A stretch of 9,122 nucleotides of DNA from Armatimonadota bacterium. Its GTDB lineage: Bacteria > Armatimonadota > UBA10988 > DTZQ01. The notes under the pieces are model-generated. The model was not told where the DNA came from and did not search any database. It saw nothing but the letters and a program-made list of their open reading frames with translations. The stretch is from assembly GCA_012961305.1 (NCBI GenBank), contig DTZQ01000681.1, positions 1 to 9,122 on the forward strand, written 5' to 3'. Shown here one piece after another: positions 1-6,239 of the stretch. Numbering within the stretch: the stretch's first letter is position 1; each line of letters starts with the position of its first letter. Position numbers and translations under genes: made by a program.

Positions 1-10
1 GCGGGAATAT

Positions 11-23
11 CAGCCTCCGGCTG
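11..23 (+). other. Small inverted repeat upstream of first gene
   Basis: CAGCC (11-15) and GGCTG (19-23) are perfect reverse complements around a 3-nt TCC loop. No T-tract follows, so it does not look like a complete terminator. It could be the end of an upstream hairpin or chance in GC-rich DNA. The window begins too close to judge. Confidence 0.2.
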
Positions 24-45
24 AGTAGTCACAGGAGAGCACAGC

Positions 46-1203
46 ATGAGGGGCCCTTTCAGTTGGTGCAATGGGGGGAAATATGGCCAGGTGGGGGTGT
101 TGGGGGTATTGCTGCTGAGCGTGACCGTGTGGGCAGGGCCGTTGGAAGATGCTATTGCTACGGTGGAACGCCTGGCTCGTTACTGCCTCCCGGACAAGCA
201 GGTGCGGGCCGGACTGTTTTTGCCTTTCCAGGGGCGGGCCCGGGAGGCCCAAGAGGCCTTGGCCACTTTGGTTGCGGCCGGGAAACAGGGCATTCCGGGC
301 CTGAATCGCCTGCTCCAGCACGAGCGGGCCCAAGTGCGCCAAAATGCGGCCCATGGTTTGGGCCTGATTGCCGACCCGGCCATTGTCTCTCCCCTGAGTT
401 CCGCCCTCGCTGACCGGAACTCAGGGGTGCGGGACCAGGTGGTTTGGGCCCTGGGTCGTTCCGCCAGTCCCGCCGCCGTAGACCTGTTGCGCCGGGCCAG
501 CGAGCGGGATAAAAACCCCACCGTGCGGGGCAATGCCCGCCAATGGCTGGACCTGTTGGAGAAAATTGTCGCCGCCGACCGCTTGCCCAAAGAGAAACGC
601 CTGCAACAGTACATCCCCCTGCTCAAGTACAGTTATGCCGGTGAACGGGTGGCCCTGGTGTTCGGCTCAGAAGCCGTGCCCGCCTTGATTGCGGCCCTGA
701 AGGACCAAGACCCGGCCATCGTGCGAGGGGCCGCGGAGACCCTGGCTACCATTGGCGACCCCCAGGGCCTGGAGCCCATCTACCGCGCCTACCTTGAAGC
801 CCCCGCGGGGGAACGGCTGGCTTCTCTGGCTAAAGCCCTGGCTTTGTTCGCCCATGCGGAGGTGTGGCCTTACCTTTGCCGATTGCTAAATTCTGGTTCC
901 TCCAGCGCCGAATATTGGGCCTTGCGGGGAATGCGCCGTTTCAACCATCCCGACCGGCAGCGAGTAGTGCTGGAATTTCTGCGAGAGAAGGTGGAGCAGG
1001 GCGAACATCGGCGGGTGCGGCGAGGGGATGAAGTCACGGTCAATTCCGTGGCCGAAGCCTGTCAGTTACTGGGGGCCATTGGCGATGCAGAAGCCCTGCC
1101 CTTGCTGGAGCAAATTGCGGCCGAGGCCCCCGCGAATGGCCTCATCAAGCCCCTGGCCCGGCGCAGTTGCCAGCGCCTAAAGGCACGTTTGGAGGCTTCG
1201 TAA
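46..1203 (+). CDS. Secreted HEAT-repeat protein
   Basis: Predicted exported alpha-solenoid protein of 385 residues, probably a protein-binding scaffold; no catalytic motif is visible. Residues 1-30 form a signal peptide with a long polar start and a hydrophobic core (about 16-29), ending V-W-A before Gly31. HEAT/PBS-lyase-type helical repeats are seen at about 82-112, 113-142, 144-172, 208-237 and 336-376. They show the usual pattern of paired helices with Ala/Leu cores, a conserved Asp/Pro turn, and phrases such as VRQNAAHGLG, VRDQVVWALG and VRGAAETLATIGD. The middle (about 175-205 and 245-330) is helical but irregular. The start is supported by AGGAG at 33-37, 8 nt before the ATG. The next gene begins 87 nt downstream with no clear terminator between, so co-transcription with the LPP20-like genes is plausible. 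Partner and specific role are unknown. A HEAT-type secreted protein is confident; any function beyond binding is not. Confidence 0.85.
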   Translation: MRGPFSWCNGGKYGQVGVLGVLLLSVTVWAGPLEDAIATVERLARYCLPDKQVRAGLFLPFQGRAREAQEALATLVAAGKQGIPGLNRLLQHERAQVRQNAAHGLGLIADPAIVSPLSSALADRNSGVRDQVVWALGRSASPAAVDLLRRASERDKNPTVRGNARQWLDLLEKIVAADRLPKEKRLQQYIPLLKYSYAGERVALVFGSEAVPALIAALKDQDPAIVRGAAETLATIGDPQGLEPIYRAYLEAPAGERLASLAKALALFAHAEVWPYLCRLLNSGSSSAEYWALRGMRRFNHPDRQRVVLEFLREKVEQGEHRRVRRGDEVTVNSVAEACQLLGAIGDAEALPLLEQIAAEAPANGLIKPLARRSCQRLKARLEAS

Positions 1204-1260
1204 AATTTTTGTTAACGGGGGAACATTTTGCATTCTCACATAGTCCAAAGGGGGTGACCG

Positions 1261-1278
1261 CTGCGGAGAAATCCGCGG
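1261..1278 (+). promoter_or_regulatory. GAAA-tetraloop hairpin just before the Shine-Dalgarno
   Basis: CTGCGGA (1261-1267), loop GAAA (1268-1271) and TCCGCGG (1272-1278) form a 7-bp stem with one T-G wobble, closed by a GNRA-type tetraloop. The Shine-Dalgarno AAGGAG (1281-1286) of the next gene starts 2 nt after the stem. In RNA this could affect ribosome access or protect the mRNA 5' region. It has no T-tract, so it is not a terminator. I do not recognise a known riboswitch in the 87-nt gap. Confidence 0.4.
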
Positions 1279-1290
1279 GAAAGGAGACTG

Positions 1291-2643
1291 ATGATGAAAG
1301 CAGTTGTTTGCATCCTCCCGGTGATACTGCTGATGCTCTCGTTCGCCGTCTGGGGACAGACCCACGCCCCCCTCCCCGGCGACCCGTTAGTAGAGGTAAC
1401 TTCTACCGGCGGCCAAATTGATTGGCGCCAAGGGATAGTTACCGTGATTGGCATGGGTGTGCTGCCGGAGAACATACCCAGTCCCGCCCGCGCACGCTTG
1501 CTGGCCCGACGCATTGCCCAGGTAGATGCCTACCGCCAGTTGGCCGAAACCATTGCCGGAGTGCGGGTGACGGCTACCACTATAGTACGCAATTACGAAC
1601 TCTTGGACGACCGGATACGCACCGTGGTGAATGCCTTCATTAGGGGACAACGAGCCGTGAAGGAGGAGTGGCAGCCGGATGGGACCGTTGAGATTACAAT
1701 GGTGGCTCCCCTGCGCGGGCGGGGGGGATTGGCTCCCAACCTGCTGCCTTTGCTGCGGGAGCGGAACTTGCTTGACCTGCCGGAGGCGCAGGTGCCGCCG
1801 GAGCCGCCGCGCTTGAAGGCTACGCCGCTTCGACCTCCAACTCCCCCTACCACCGCTGCACCAGTAACTCCGGCGGAGAAACCACCGCCAGCCCCGCCGG
1901 CGCAACCGGCCCCGCCAACCACGGAACGGCCTACGGCTGTGTCTTCCCAACCACCCACCCCGCCTCAGAAACCGGAAGGGCCCCCGGCTGCACCCCCAGT
2001 TAGGCCCTCTCCGGAACGAGGCCCTCAGCGACCGACGGGTGCAGGCCCCGCCCGGCCCACAGCAACTCGACCTCCGACCCCTTCGGCTCCCGCAGTGACC
2101 CCCGCTTTGCGCGGCCGTGAGGCTTCGGTGGTGGCCCGGCCCAGTGGCTACTTGGCACTGGGACCACTGGGCCCCCTGAGCGGAGGGACCAAGCGGGCTC
2201 TGGCTACCACTCCGCGGGTAACTCCCCTGCCGGCTCCCTCTCCGACGGCTCCTCCGGGCCTGCCACCGCTTAACATCCGCTCCGAACCCCCCTACACAGG
2301 CTTGATTGTGGACGCCCGAGGATTGGGCTTGCGGCCGGCCATGGCTCCCAAAATCCGCAACGCCAACGAAGAGATTGTCTTCGGCTACGTTAAGGCTGGG
2401 GCCCTGGGAGAAGACCTACGTCAGTACGTGCTGGAAAAAGGCATTGTCGCCTATGCTCGCTACGGCGACCCCCTGGCCGAAACTCGGGCTGGCAATTCCC
2501 CGCTAATAGTGCGGGCTTTGGGGGTATATGGACGGTTCAAGGGGGATGTAATTCTCAGCCAGGAGGATGCGGAACGGGTGTTGAAAGCCAACGCTCGCGA
2601 CCACTTCCTGGACGAGTTCAAGGTAGTGTTCCTGTTAGGTTGA
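1291..2643 (+). CDS. Secreted LPP20-like protein with long proline-rich linker (paralogue 1)
   Basis: Predicted exported protein of 450 residues; function unknown. Residues 1-22 are a signal peptide ending V-W-G before Gln23. A cysteine at position 7 lies inside the hydrophobic core and is not in a lipobox, so it is probably not a lipoprotein. Residues about 35-145 resemble the LPP20/FlgT N-terminal family: an I-D-W-R-Q-G-I strand, then the hallmark helix ARARLLARRIAQVDAYRQLA, then GVRVTA. A proline-rich linker (about 161-333) separates this from a C-terminal domain (about 334-450) opening with YTGLIVDARGLGLRPAMAPK and containing the ILSQEDAERVL segment. The same two-domain layout recurs in the next two genes. 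The start could be this ATG or the in-frame ATG at 1294: AAGGAG (1281-1286) is 4 nt from the first and 7 nt from the second, so 1294 is slightly favoured. Family placement is from remembered motifs, not a search. Confidence 0.85.
   Translation: MMKAVVCILPVILLMLSFAVWGQTHAPLPGDPLVEVTSTGGQIDWRQGIVTVIGMGVLPENIPSPARARLLARRIAQVDAYRQLAETIAGVRVTATTIVRNYELLDDRIRTVVNAFIRGQRAVKEEWQPDGTVEITMVAPLRGRGGLAPNLLPLLRERNLLDLPEAQVPPEPPRLKATPLRPPTPPTTAAPVTPAEKPPPAPPAQPAPPTTERPTAVSSQPPTPPQKPEGPPAAPPVRPSPERGPQRPTGAGPARPTATRPPTPSAPAVTPALRGREASVVARPSGYLALGPLGPLSGGTKRALATTPRVTPLPAPSPTAPPGLPPLNIRSEPPYTGLIVDARGLGLRPAMAPKIRNANEEIVFGYVKAGALGEDLRQYVLEKGIVAYARYGDPLAETRAGNSPLIVRALGVYGRFKGDVILSQEDAERVLKANARDHFLDEFKVVFLLG
1771..2289 (+). 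other. Coding segment for the proline-rich linker
   Basis: This segment encodes residues about 161-333. By hand count 40 of residues 161-270 are proline, mixed with Ala, Thr, Arg and Glu; residues 271-330 hold 13 more. The order is irregular and no exact tandem repeat unit is visible. It is probably an extended, disordered spacer that could span a wall or periplasm, or bind SH3-like or proline-binding partners. The paralogue at 2717 has only a short proline-rich linker here (about residues 170-196). Confidence 0.8.
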
Positions 2644-2649
2644 AAAACC

Positions 2650-2690
2650 GTCCGGCCTGAGCCGGACCAATTAGGCTGCTTCCCGCAGCC
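2650..2690 (+). promoter_or_regulatory. Two tandem perfect hairpins between paralogues 1 and 2
   Basis: Hairpin A is GTCCGGC (2650-2656), loop CTGA, GCCGGAC (2661-2667), a perfect 7-bp stem. Hairpin B is GGCTGC (2674-2679), loop TTCCC, GCAGCC (2685-2690), a perfect 6-bp stem. Only 6 nt separate them. Neither is followed by a T-tract on the plus strand, so a leaky attenuator or an mRNA processing or 3'-end-stabilising element is more likely than a full terminator. Read on the minus strand, hairpin A is followed by a short T-run, but no minus-strand gene needs it. Confidence 0.5.
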
Positions 2691-2716
2691 ACTACCTTAG
2701 AAAGGAGCGTGTAACT

Positions 2717-3700
2717 ATGCGCAGCAAAGTTCTGTGGGTAGGGCTTCTACTGGGCCTGGTGGCCTTTGCCCTGGGAGTGTGGGCCCAACAGCCTCGCGTG
2801 CAGGTGAAGGTCCAGACCGAGGTCAAAGTGGGCTTTGTAGAGGAGAACCCAGTGACCGGGGGCAAGTTGGACTGGACCAAAGGCATCGTTTGGGCTACGG
2901 GCTATGGGGTTCCCCCGGAAAATGTCCGTGGGCCTCGGGCCCGCCTTTTGGCGCGGCTAATAGCCATCAAGGATGCCCAGCGCAACTTGGCGGAGACCTT
3001 GAAGGGCGTTCACATCACTGCCACCACTACCATTGTCAACTTCGGGGAGCAGGTGGACGACCGCATTTTGACCCGGTTGGACACCTTCCTGCGGGGATAC
3101 CGTTTCGGACCCCAGGTACAGAAACCAGATGGCACTTGGGAGGTAACTCTGTGGGTGCCCATGTATGGGCAGGAAGGCGTGGCGGGACAGGTTATTGCTC
3201 CCTTCCTGCCCCGAATCAATGAACGGGAGCCAGAGAAGGTGCCAGTTGTCAGGCCGGAAACCCCTCCGCCTCCTCCAACGCCTGTTCCGGAGCGCAAACC
3301 CGGCCCCTACACTGGCGTAGTCATTGACGCCCGAGGATTCGGCGTTCGCGGTTCCATGTCTCCTAAAATCCGGCGGGCGGACGGTTCCGAGGTCTGGGGT
3401 ACGGTGCAGGTCAGTCGGGAGTTTGTGCAGGAAACGGGCATTGTGGGCTACCATGTAGACTTGGACACCGCCTTGCGCCCGGAAATGCGGGCGGGAGAGA
3501 ACCCCCTCGTCCTGCGGGCCATTGGGGTGGCCGGGGCCGGTAAGACGGACGTAGTTATCAGCGACGAAGATGCTGCCCTGCTGCTGGCGGAGAACGAAAA
3601 AGCCCGTTTCTTGGAGAAGTTCAGAGTTATCTTCGTTGTGGACCGGCCTGAGGGCGTCCCTCCGACTGCTCCCATACCCCGACCCCGACCGGTCCGGTAA
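2717..3700 (+). CDS. Secreted LPP20-like protein (paralogue 2)
   Basis: Predicted exported protein of 327 residues and the most compact of the three paralogues. Residues 1-23 form a clear signal peptide: Arg2 and Lys4, a hydrophobic core at 6-20, and V-W-A before Gln24; no lipobox Cys. The LPP20/FlgT-N-like domain spans about 45-155: G-K-L-D-W-T-K-G-I, the helix ARLLARLIAIKDAQRNLAET, GVHITATTTIVN, and a Gly-Thr-Trp-Glu-Val-Thr strand. After a short Pro-rich linker (about 170-196), the C-terminal domain (about 197-310) opens PYTGVVIDARGFGVRGSMSP, continues through GIVGYHVDLD and NPLVLRAIG, and ends VVISDEDA then FRVIFVVD. A Pro/Arg tail of about 18 residues follows. GAAAGGAG (2700-2707), 9 nt before the ATG, supports the start. 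It lies 73 nt after paralogue 1 and is followed by a strong terminator, so it likely ends that operon. Molecular role is unknown. Confidence 0.88.
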   Translation: MRSKVLWVGLLLGLVAFALGVWAQQPRVQVKVQTEVKVGFVEENPVTGGKLDWTKGIVWATGYGVPPENVRGPRARLLARLIAIKDAQRNLAETLKGVHITATTTIVNFGEQVDDRILTRLDTFLRGYRFGPQVQKPDGTWEVTLWVPMYGQEGVAGQVIAPFLPRINEREPEKVPVVRPETPPPPPTPVPERKPGPYTGVVIDARGFGVRGSMSPKIRRADGSEVWGTVQVSREFVQETGIVGYHVDLDTALRPEMRAGENPLVLRAIGVAGAGKTDVVISDEDAALLLAENEKARFLEKFRVIFVVDRPEGVPPTAPIPRPRPVR

Positions 3701-3723
3701 CTTTGGGGCCTAACCTGGCAGAG

Positions 3724-3760
3724 CGGAGGCGACTTTCAAGGAGTCGCCTCCGTTTGCTTT
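3724..3760 (+). terminator. Strong rho-independent terminator after paralogue 2
   Basis: CGGAGGCGACT (3724-3734) and AGTCGCCTCCG (3742-3752) form a perfect 11-bp GC-rich stem with a 7-nt loop (3735-3741). A T-rich tail, TTTGCTTT (3753-3760), follows at once. It starts 24 nt after the stop codon of the gene at 2717. This is the clearest transcription end in the window and implies that the gene at 3828 has its own promoter in the 67 nt that remain, although I could not pick out a convincing -35/-10 pair there. Confidence 0.9.
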
Positions 3761-3800
3761 AATCCATGTTGGGAGGGATTGTCCGCATAACCCTCAAACG

Positions 3801-3811
3801 TAACGGCGTTA
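3801..3811. other. Short inverted repeat before paralogue 3
   Basis: TAACG (3801-3805), G, CGTTA (3807-3811) is an 11-bp near-perfect palindrome. It sits 2 nt before the Shine-Dalgarno AAGGGAG (3814-3820) and downstream of the terminator. It could be an operator half-site pair, but it is short enough to be chance, and I found no second copy upstream of the other genes. Confidence 0.2.
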
Positions 3812-3827
3812 GAAAGGGAGCAACCTC

Positions 3828-4859
3828 ATGAGTGTTCGCACCCACCTTTGTGCCCTTTGGTGGGGCCTGGCCTTGACCAGTGGAGCCTTCATCCTCGTAG
3901 CCCAGGAAGATGTTGCCACCCTGTTGGCCCGTTTGGTGCCCTATGTGACCATCGAGGCAGCCCGACATGGCAAAGTCAACTGGGGAGAACAGGTCGTCCA
4001 GGCCGACGGTTACGGGCCGCTCGCCCCGGACGCCGGGGGACGGGAACTGGTCAATGCCCGCCGCATCGCCATCACTGATGCTCGCCGCAATTTGGCCGAA
4101 ATGGTCGCCGGGGTGCGAGTTACGGCCGAGACCTTCGTGCGCAACTACATGTTGGAAAGGGACGTAGTGCGCACCCAAGTGGCCGCCTTCCTTCAGGGCG
4201 CAGCCGTTGTGGCTGAAAAGCCGGATAGGGAAAAAGGTGAATATCGGGTGACCCTGCAGGTGCCCCTCAGCGGGGTGCGCAGCCTGAACGAAATTCTCCT
4301 GCCCGTCGTGTCTGGGCCAGAAGAAACCGCCAGCACAGGAGGATTCCGCCCCGCCGCGGCCGGAGGGGGGGAAATCACCGGCGTCATCTTCGACCTGCGC
4401 CATCTGAACCGTTCCCCCATCGGCCTTCCTCTCCCCGAGGGTACGGAACCCTGCCTGTACCCGCAAATCCTGGACGAGGGTGGGGAAGTGGTTTATGGGT
4501 TGAAGGTGGCCGACCCAGAAGTAGTGCGCCTGGAAGGGTTAGTGCTCTACTTCCGCGAGTTAGTGCCGCCAGCCCAGACCACCCCAACACTCCTGCTCGG
4601 CTGGAGTGTGTCTGTAGAGGCGGCGGAACAAACCATTTCCCGTGCCCAGCGGCGGGTGGGAAGGCGGCCAGTCGTGGTACGGGGACTGCGCGCCGTGAAA
4701 CGGACGAACATCGTCATCAGCGCCCAGGACGCCGCGCGCCTGCGCCGGGCCAACGCCGCCACCGGCCTCCTCCGGCGCGGCCGGGTGCTGATTATCCAGG
4801 ACAGCGCGGTCGGAGCGGTAAAAGGATGCGTCCCTTTCCGCTGGGCTGCCATCCTGTAA
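3828..4859 (+). CDS. Secreted LPP20-like protein, most diverged paralogue (paralogue 3)
   Basis: Predicted exported protein of 343 residues; function unknown. Residues 1-25 look like a signal peptide (Arg4, hydrophobic from about 7 to 24, cleavage after L-V-A before Gln26), again without a lipobox. The LPP20/FlgT-N-like domain (about 45-150) keeps the family pattern: GKVNWGEQVVQADGYG, the helix NARRIAITDARRNLAEMVAG, VRVTAETFVRNY, and a Tyr-Arg-Val-Thr-Leu strand. The linker (about 160-182) is Gly/Ala-rich rather than Pro-rich. The C-terminal domain (about 183-325) matches in outline, with ILDEGGEVVYG, VVVRGLRAV and IVISAQDAARL. It differs in two ways: the V/I-D-A-R-G motif is replaced by I-F-D-L-R-H, and it carries two insertions (about 196-212 and 247-275). 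A 17-residue tail follows. AAGGGAG (3814-3820), 7 nt before the ATG, supports the start. It lies after a terminator, so it may be regulated apart from the first two paralogues. Confidence 0.83.
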   Translation: MSVRTHLCALWWGLALTSGAFILVAQEDVATLLARLVPYVTIEAARHGKVNWGEQVVQADGYGPLAPDAGGRELVNARRIAITDARRNLAEMVAGVRVTAETFVRNYMLERDVVRTQVAAFLQGAAVVAEKPDREKGEYRVTLQVPLSGVRSLNEILLPVVSGPEETASTGGFRPAAAGGGEITGVIFDLRHLNRSPIGLPLPEGTEPCLYPQILDEGGEVVYGLKVADPEVVRLEGLVLYFRELVPPAQTTPTLLLGWSVSVEAAEQTISRAQRRVGRRPVVVRGLRAVKRTNIVISAQDAARLRRANAATGLLRRGRVLIIQDSAVGAVKGCVPFRWAAIL

Positions 4860-4871
4860 TGGCCAATAGCA

Positions 4872-4905
4872 GGTGGCTGATTTTTCCCCAACGGAAGGAA
4901 CCACC
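4872..4905 (+). other. Imperfect hairpin in the gap after paralogue 3
   Basis: GGTGG (4872-4876) pairs with CCACC (4901-4905), and inside it TTTTTCC (4881-4887) can pair with GGAAGGA (4893-4899) using two G-U pairs, with loop CCAAC. An asymmetric internal loop separates the two parts. Only CCTTT follows, so as a terminator it would be weak. The rest of the 96-nt gap (4860-4955) shows only the Shine-Dalgarno of the next gene. Confidence 0.3.
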
Positions 4906-4955
4906 CCTTTAAGGGCGAAACGAAGTAGTATCCGGGCGAAAGGAGGTGCTCATTT

Positions 4956-6239
4956 ATGGGCGCACGCTTAGCCATAGAGGGGGGACCGCCGGTCCGAGAG
5001 AAACCCTTTCCTCCTTGGCCGCATTTTGGGGAGGACGAGATAGAGGCGGCGGTCGCGGTCCTGCGGTCGGGCCAGGTCAATTACTGGACGGGGAGGAAAG
5101 GAAGGGAGTTTGAGGAGCGCTTTGCTGAATATGTAGGGGTCAAACATGCCATTGCGGTCAACAGCGGCACCAGTGCCCTTCATGTGGCCCTCTACGCGGC
5201 CGAAGTGGGGCCGGGGGATGAGGTTATCGTGCCCGCTCGCACCTTCATCGCTACCGCGGCCGCAGTCTTGCATCAGAACGCCCTCCCTATATTCGCTGAC
5301 GTGGACCCTAAGACCCACAACCTTTCTCCGGCCTCCGTGCGCGAACTGATAACCCCACGCACCAAAGCCATCATCGCCGTCCACCTGGCGGGCCACCCGG
5401 CGGAGATGGACGAGATAATGGCTATAGCCGCGGAGCACAATCTGGTGGTCATTGAGGACGCGGCTCAGGCTCACGGGGCGGAATACAAAGGCCGAAAGGT
5501 GGGTTCTTGGGGACATCTGGGAGCCTTTAGTTTCTGCCAGGACAAAATCATCACTACTGGTGGGGAGGGGGGGATGGTCACCACCAATGACGACCGCTGG
5601 GCCCGACTCGCCCGAGCCTGCCGGGACCACGGCTGGTGGCAGGAAGAGAAAGAAGAACTCCTGCGCAGCGAGGCCCTGCGCATCTACGTCCACCACCGCC
5701 TCGGCTTCAATTACCGCTTAACGGAGATGCAGTCTGCTATCGGCCTTAAGGCCCTGGAGAAACTCGACCAGCAGGTAGAGAAGCGGCGAGAGAACGCCTA
5801 TTATCTCAATGAGCACCTCCGCGAGGTTGAGGTCATCACCACGCCCTACGAGGCCCCCTATGTCAAACACTCTTATTACCGCTACTACTGTACGGTCAAA
5901 CCCGAGCGACTGAAAGTCAGCCGGGACCAGTTTGTCAAGGCCGTCCGCGCGGAGGGAGTGCCCATCCTCTTGGGCACCAGCCCGGAGAACTACTTGGAGG
6001 AGGTCTTTCAAAAGCAGGTAGGATATGGAAAAACTCCTTGTCCCTTCCGTTGTCCCCTCTATGAAGGGGGAGTTGATTACACTTCTGTTTCCCTGCCTCA
6101 GGCTCGCCGGCTCGCCCAGACCGCTTTCTGCCTATTGGTGCATCCCACCATCGAGCGGGCGGACCTGGATGATGTAGTGGCGGCCATTGGAAAGGTGGCA
6201 GAGGCCTATGGAGAGGCCGCAGGGGAGAAGAGGCCATGA
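4956..6239 (+). CDS. DegT/DnrJ/EryC1/StrS-family PLP-dependent aminotransferase
   Basis: Cytoplasmic PLP-dependent aminotransferase of the type that aminates keto-sugars on nucleotides or, in the AHBA-synthase branch, related cyclic ketones. At 427 residues it is a little longer than many family members. Visible motifs in order: EGGPPVREKPFPPWP at the N terminus; the phosphate-binding NSGTSALHVAL (69-79); VPARTFIATAAAV; VIEDAAQAHGA with PLP-pyridine-binding Asp168; and FSFCQDKIITTGGEGG with the Schiff-base lysine Lys197. RLTEMQSAIGLKAL (254-267) is typical of the family's dimer region. All key residues are present, so it should be active. AGGAGG (4941-4946), 9 nt upstream, is the best ribosome-binding site in the window. 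The stop overlaps the next start (ATGA). No other sugar-nucleotide genes are in view, so the substrate cannot be named. Family assignment is certain; a role in glycan, lipid or antibiotic-type precursor synthesis is open. Confidence 0.96.
   Translation: MGARLAIEGGPPVREKPFPPWPHFGEDEIEAAVAVLRSGQVNYWTGRKGREFEERFAEYVGVKHAIAVNSGTSALHVALYAAEVGPGDEVIVPARTFIATAAAVLHQNALPIFADVDPKTHNLSPASVRELITPRTKAIIAVHLAGHPAEMDEIMAIAAEHNLVVIEDAAQAHGAEYKGRKVGSWGHLGAFSFCQDKIITTGGEGGMVTTNDDRWARLARACRDHGWWQEEKEELLRSEALRIYVHHRLGFNYRLTEMQSAIGLKALEKLDQQVEKRRENAYYLNEHLREVEVITTPYEAPYVKHSYYRYYCTVKPERLKVSRDQFVKAVRAEGVPILLGTSPENYLEEVFQKQVGYGKTPCPFRCPLYEGGVDYTSVSLPQARRLAQTAFCLLVHPTIERADLDDVVAAIGKVAEAYGEAAGEKRP
6221..6239 (+). promoter_or_regulatory. 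Translational coupling site, aminotransferase to cyclase
   Basis: AGGGGAG (6221-6227), inside the end of the aminotransferase gene, lies 8 nt before the cyclase ATG at 6236. That ATG overlaps the aminotransferase TGA (6237-6239) as ATGA. The overlap implies one mRNA and coupled translation of the two genes. Confidence 0.85.

Noticed and set aside
1204..1290. Riboswitch in the gap before the first LPP20-like gene
   Set aside because: Only one hairpin is visible. I recognise no conserved core of the c-di-GMP, TPP, cobalamin, SAM or fluoride classes.
1309..1311. Cys7 of the first paralogue as a lipoprotein attachment site
   Set aside because: It lies near the start of the hydrophobic core, with no lipobox Leu-x-Gly/Ala before it and no room for a signal peptide.
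2734..3222. Plus-strand frame of 162 codons inside the second paralogue
   Set aside because: It overlaps a gene with clear domains, and its composition (Gly, Pro, Arg-rich) is typical of an out-of-frame reading.
3759..4466. Long minus-strand open frame (235 codons) opposite the third LPP20-like gene
   Set aside because: It is a mirror of a well-supported plus-strand gene in GC-rich DNA. It has no recognisable domain.
4827..4859. Frameshift at the end of the third paralogue giving its odd tail
   Set aside because: The family pattern stays in frame through the IVISAQDA and VLIIQDS segments. The second paralogue also has an unrelated tail, so a frameshift is not needed.
4968..5696. Long minus-strand open frame (242 codons) opposite the aminotransferase
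   Set aside because: The plus strand encodes an intact aminotransferase with all motifs. The antisense translation shows no family pattern.
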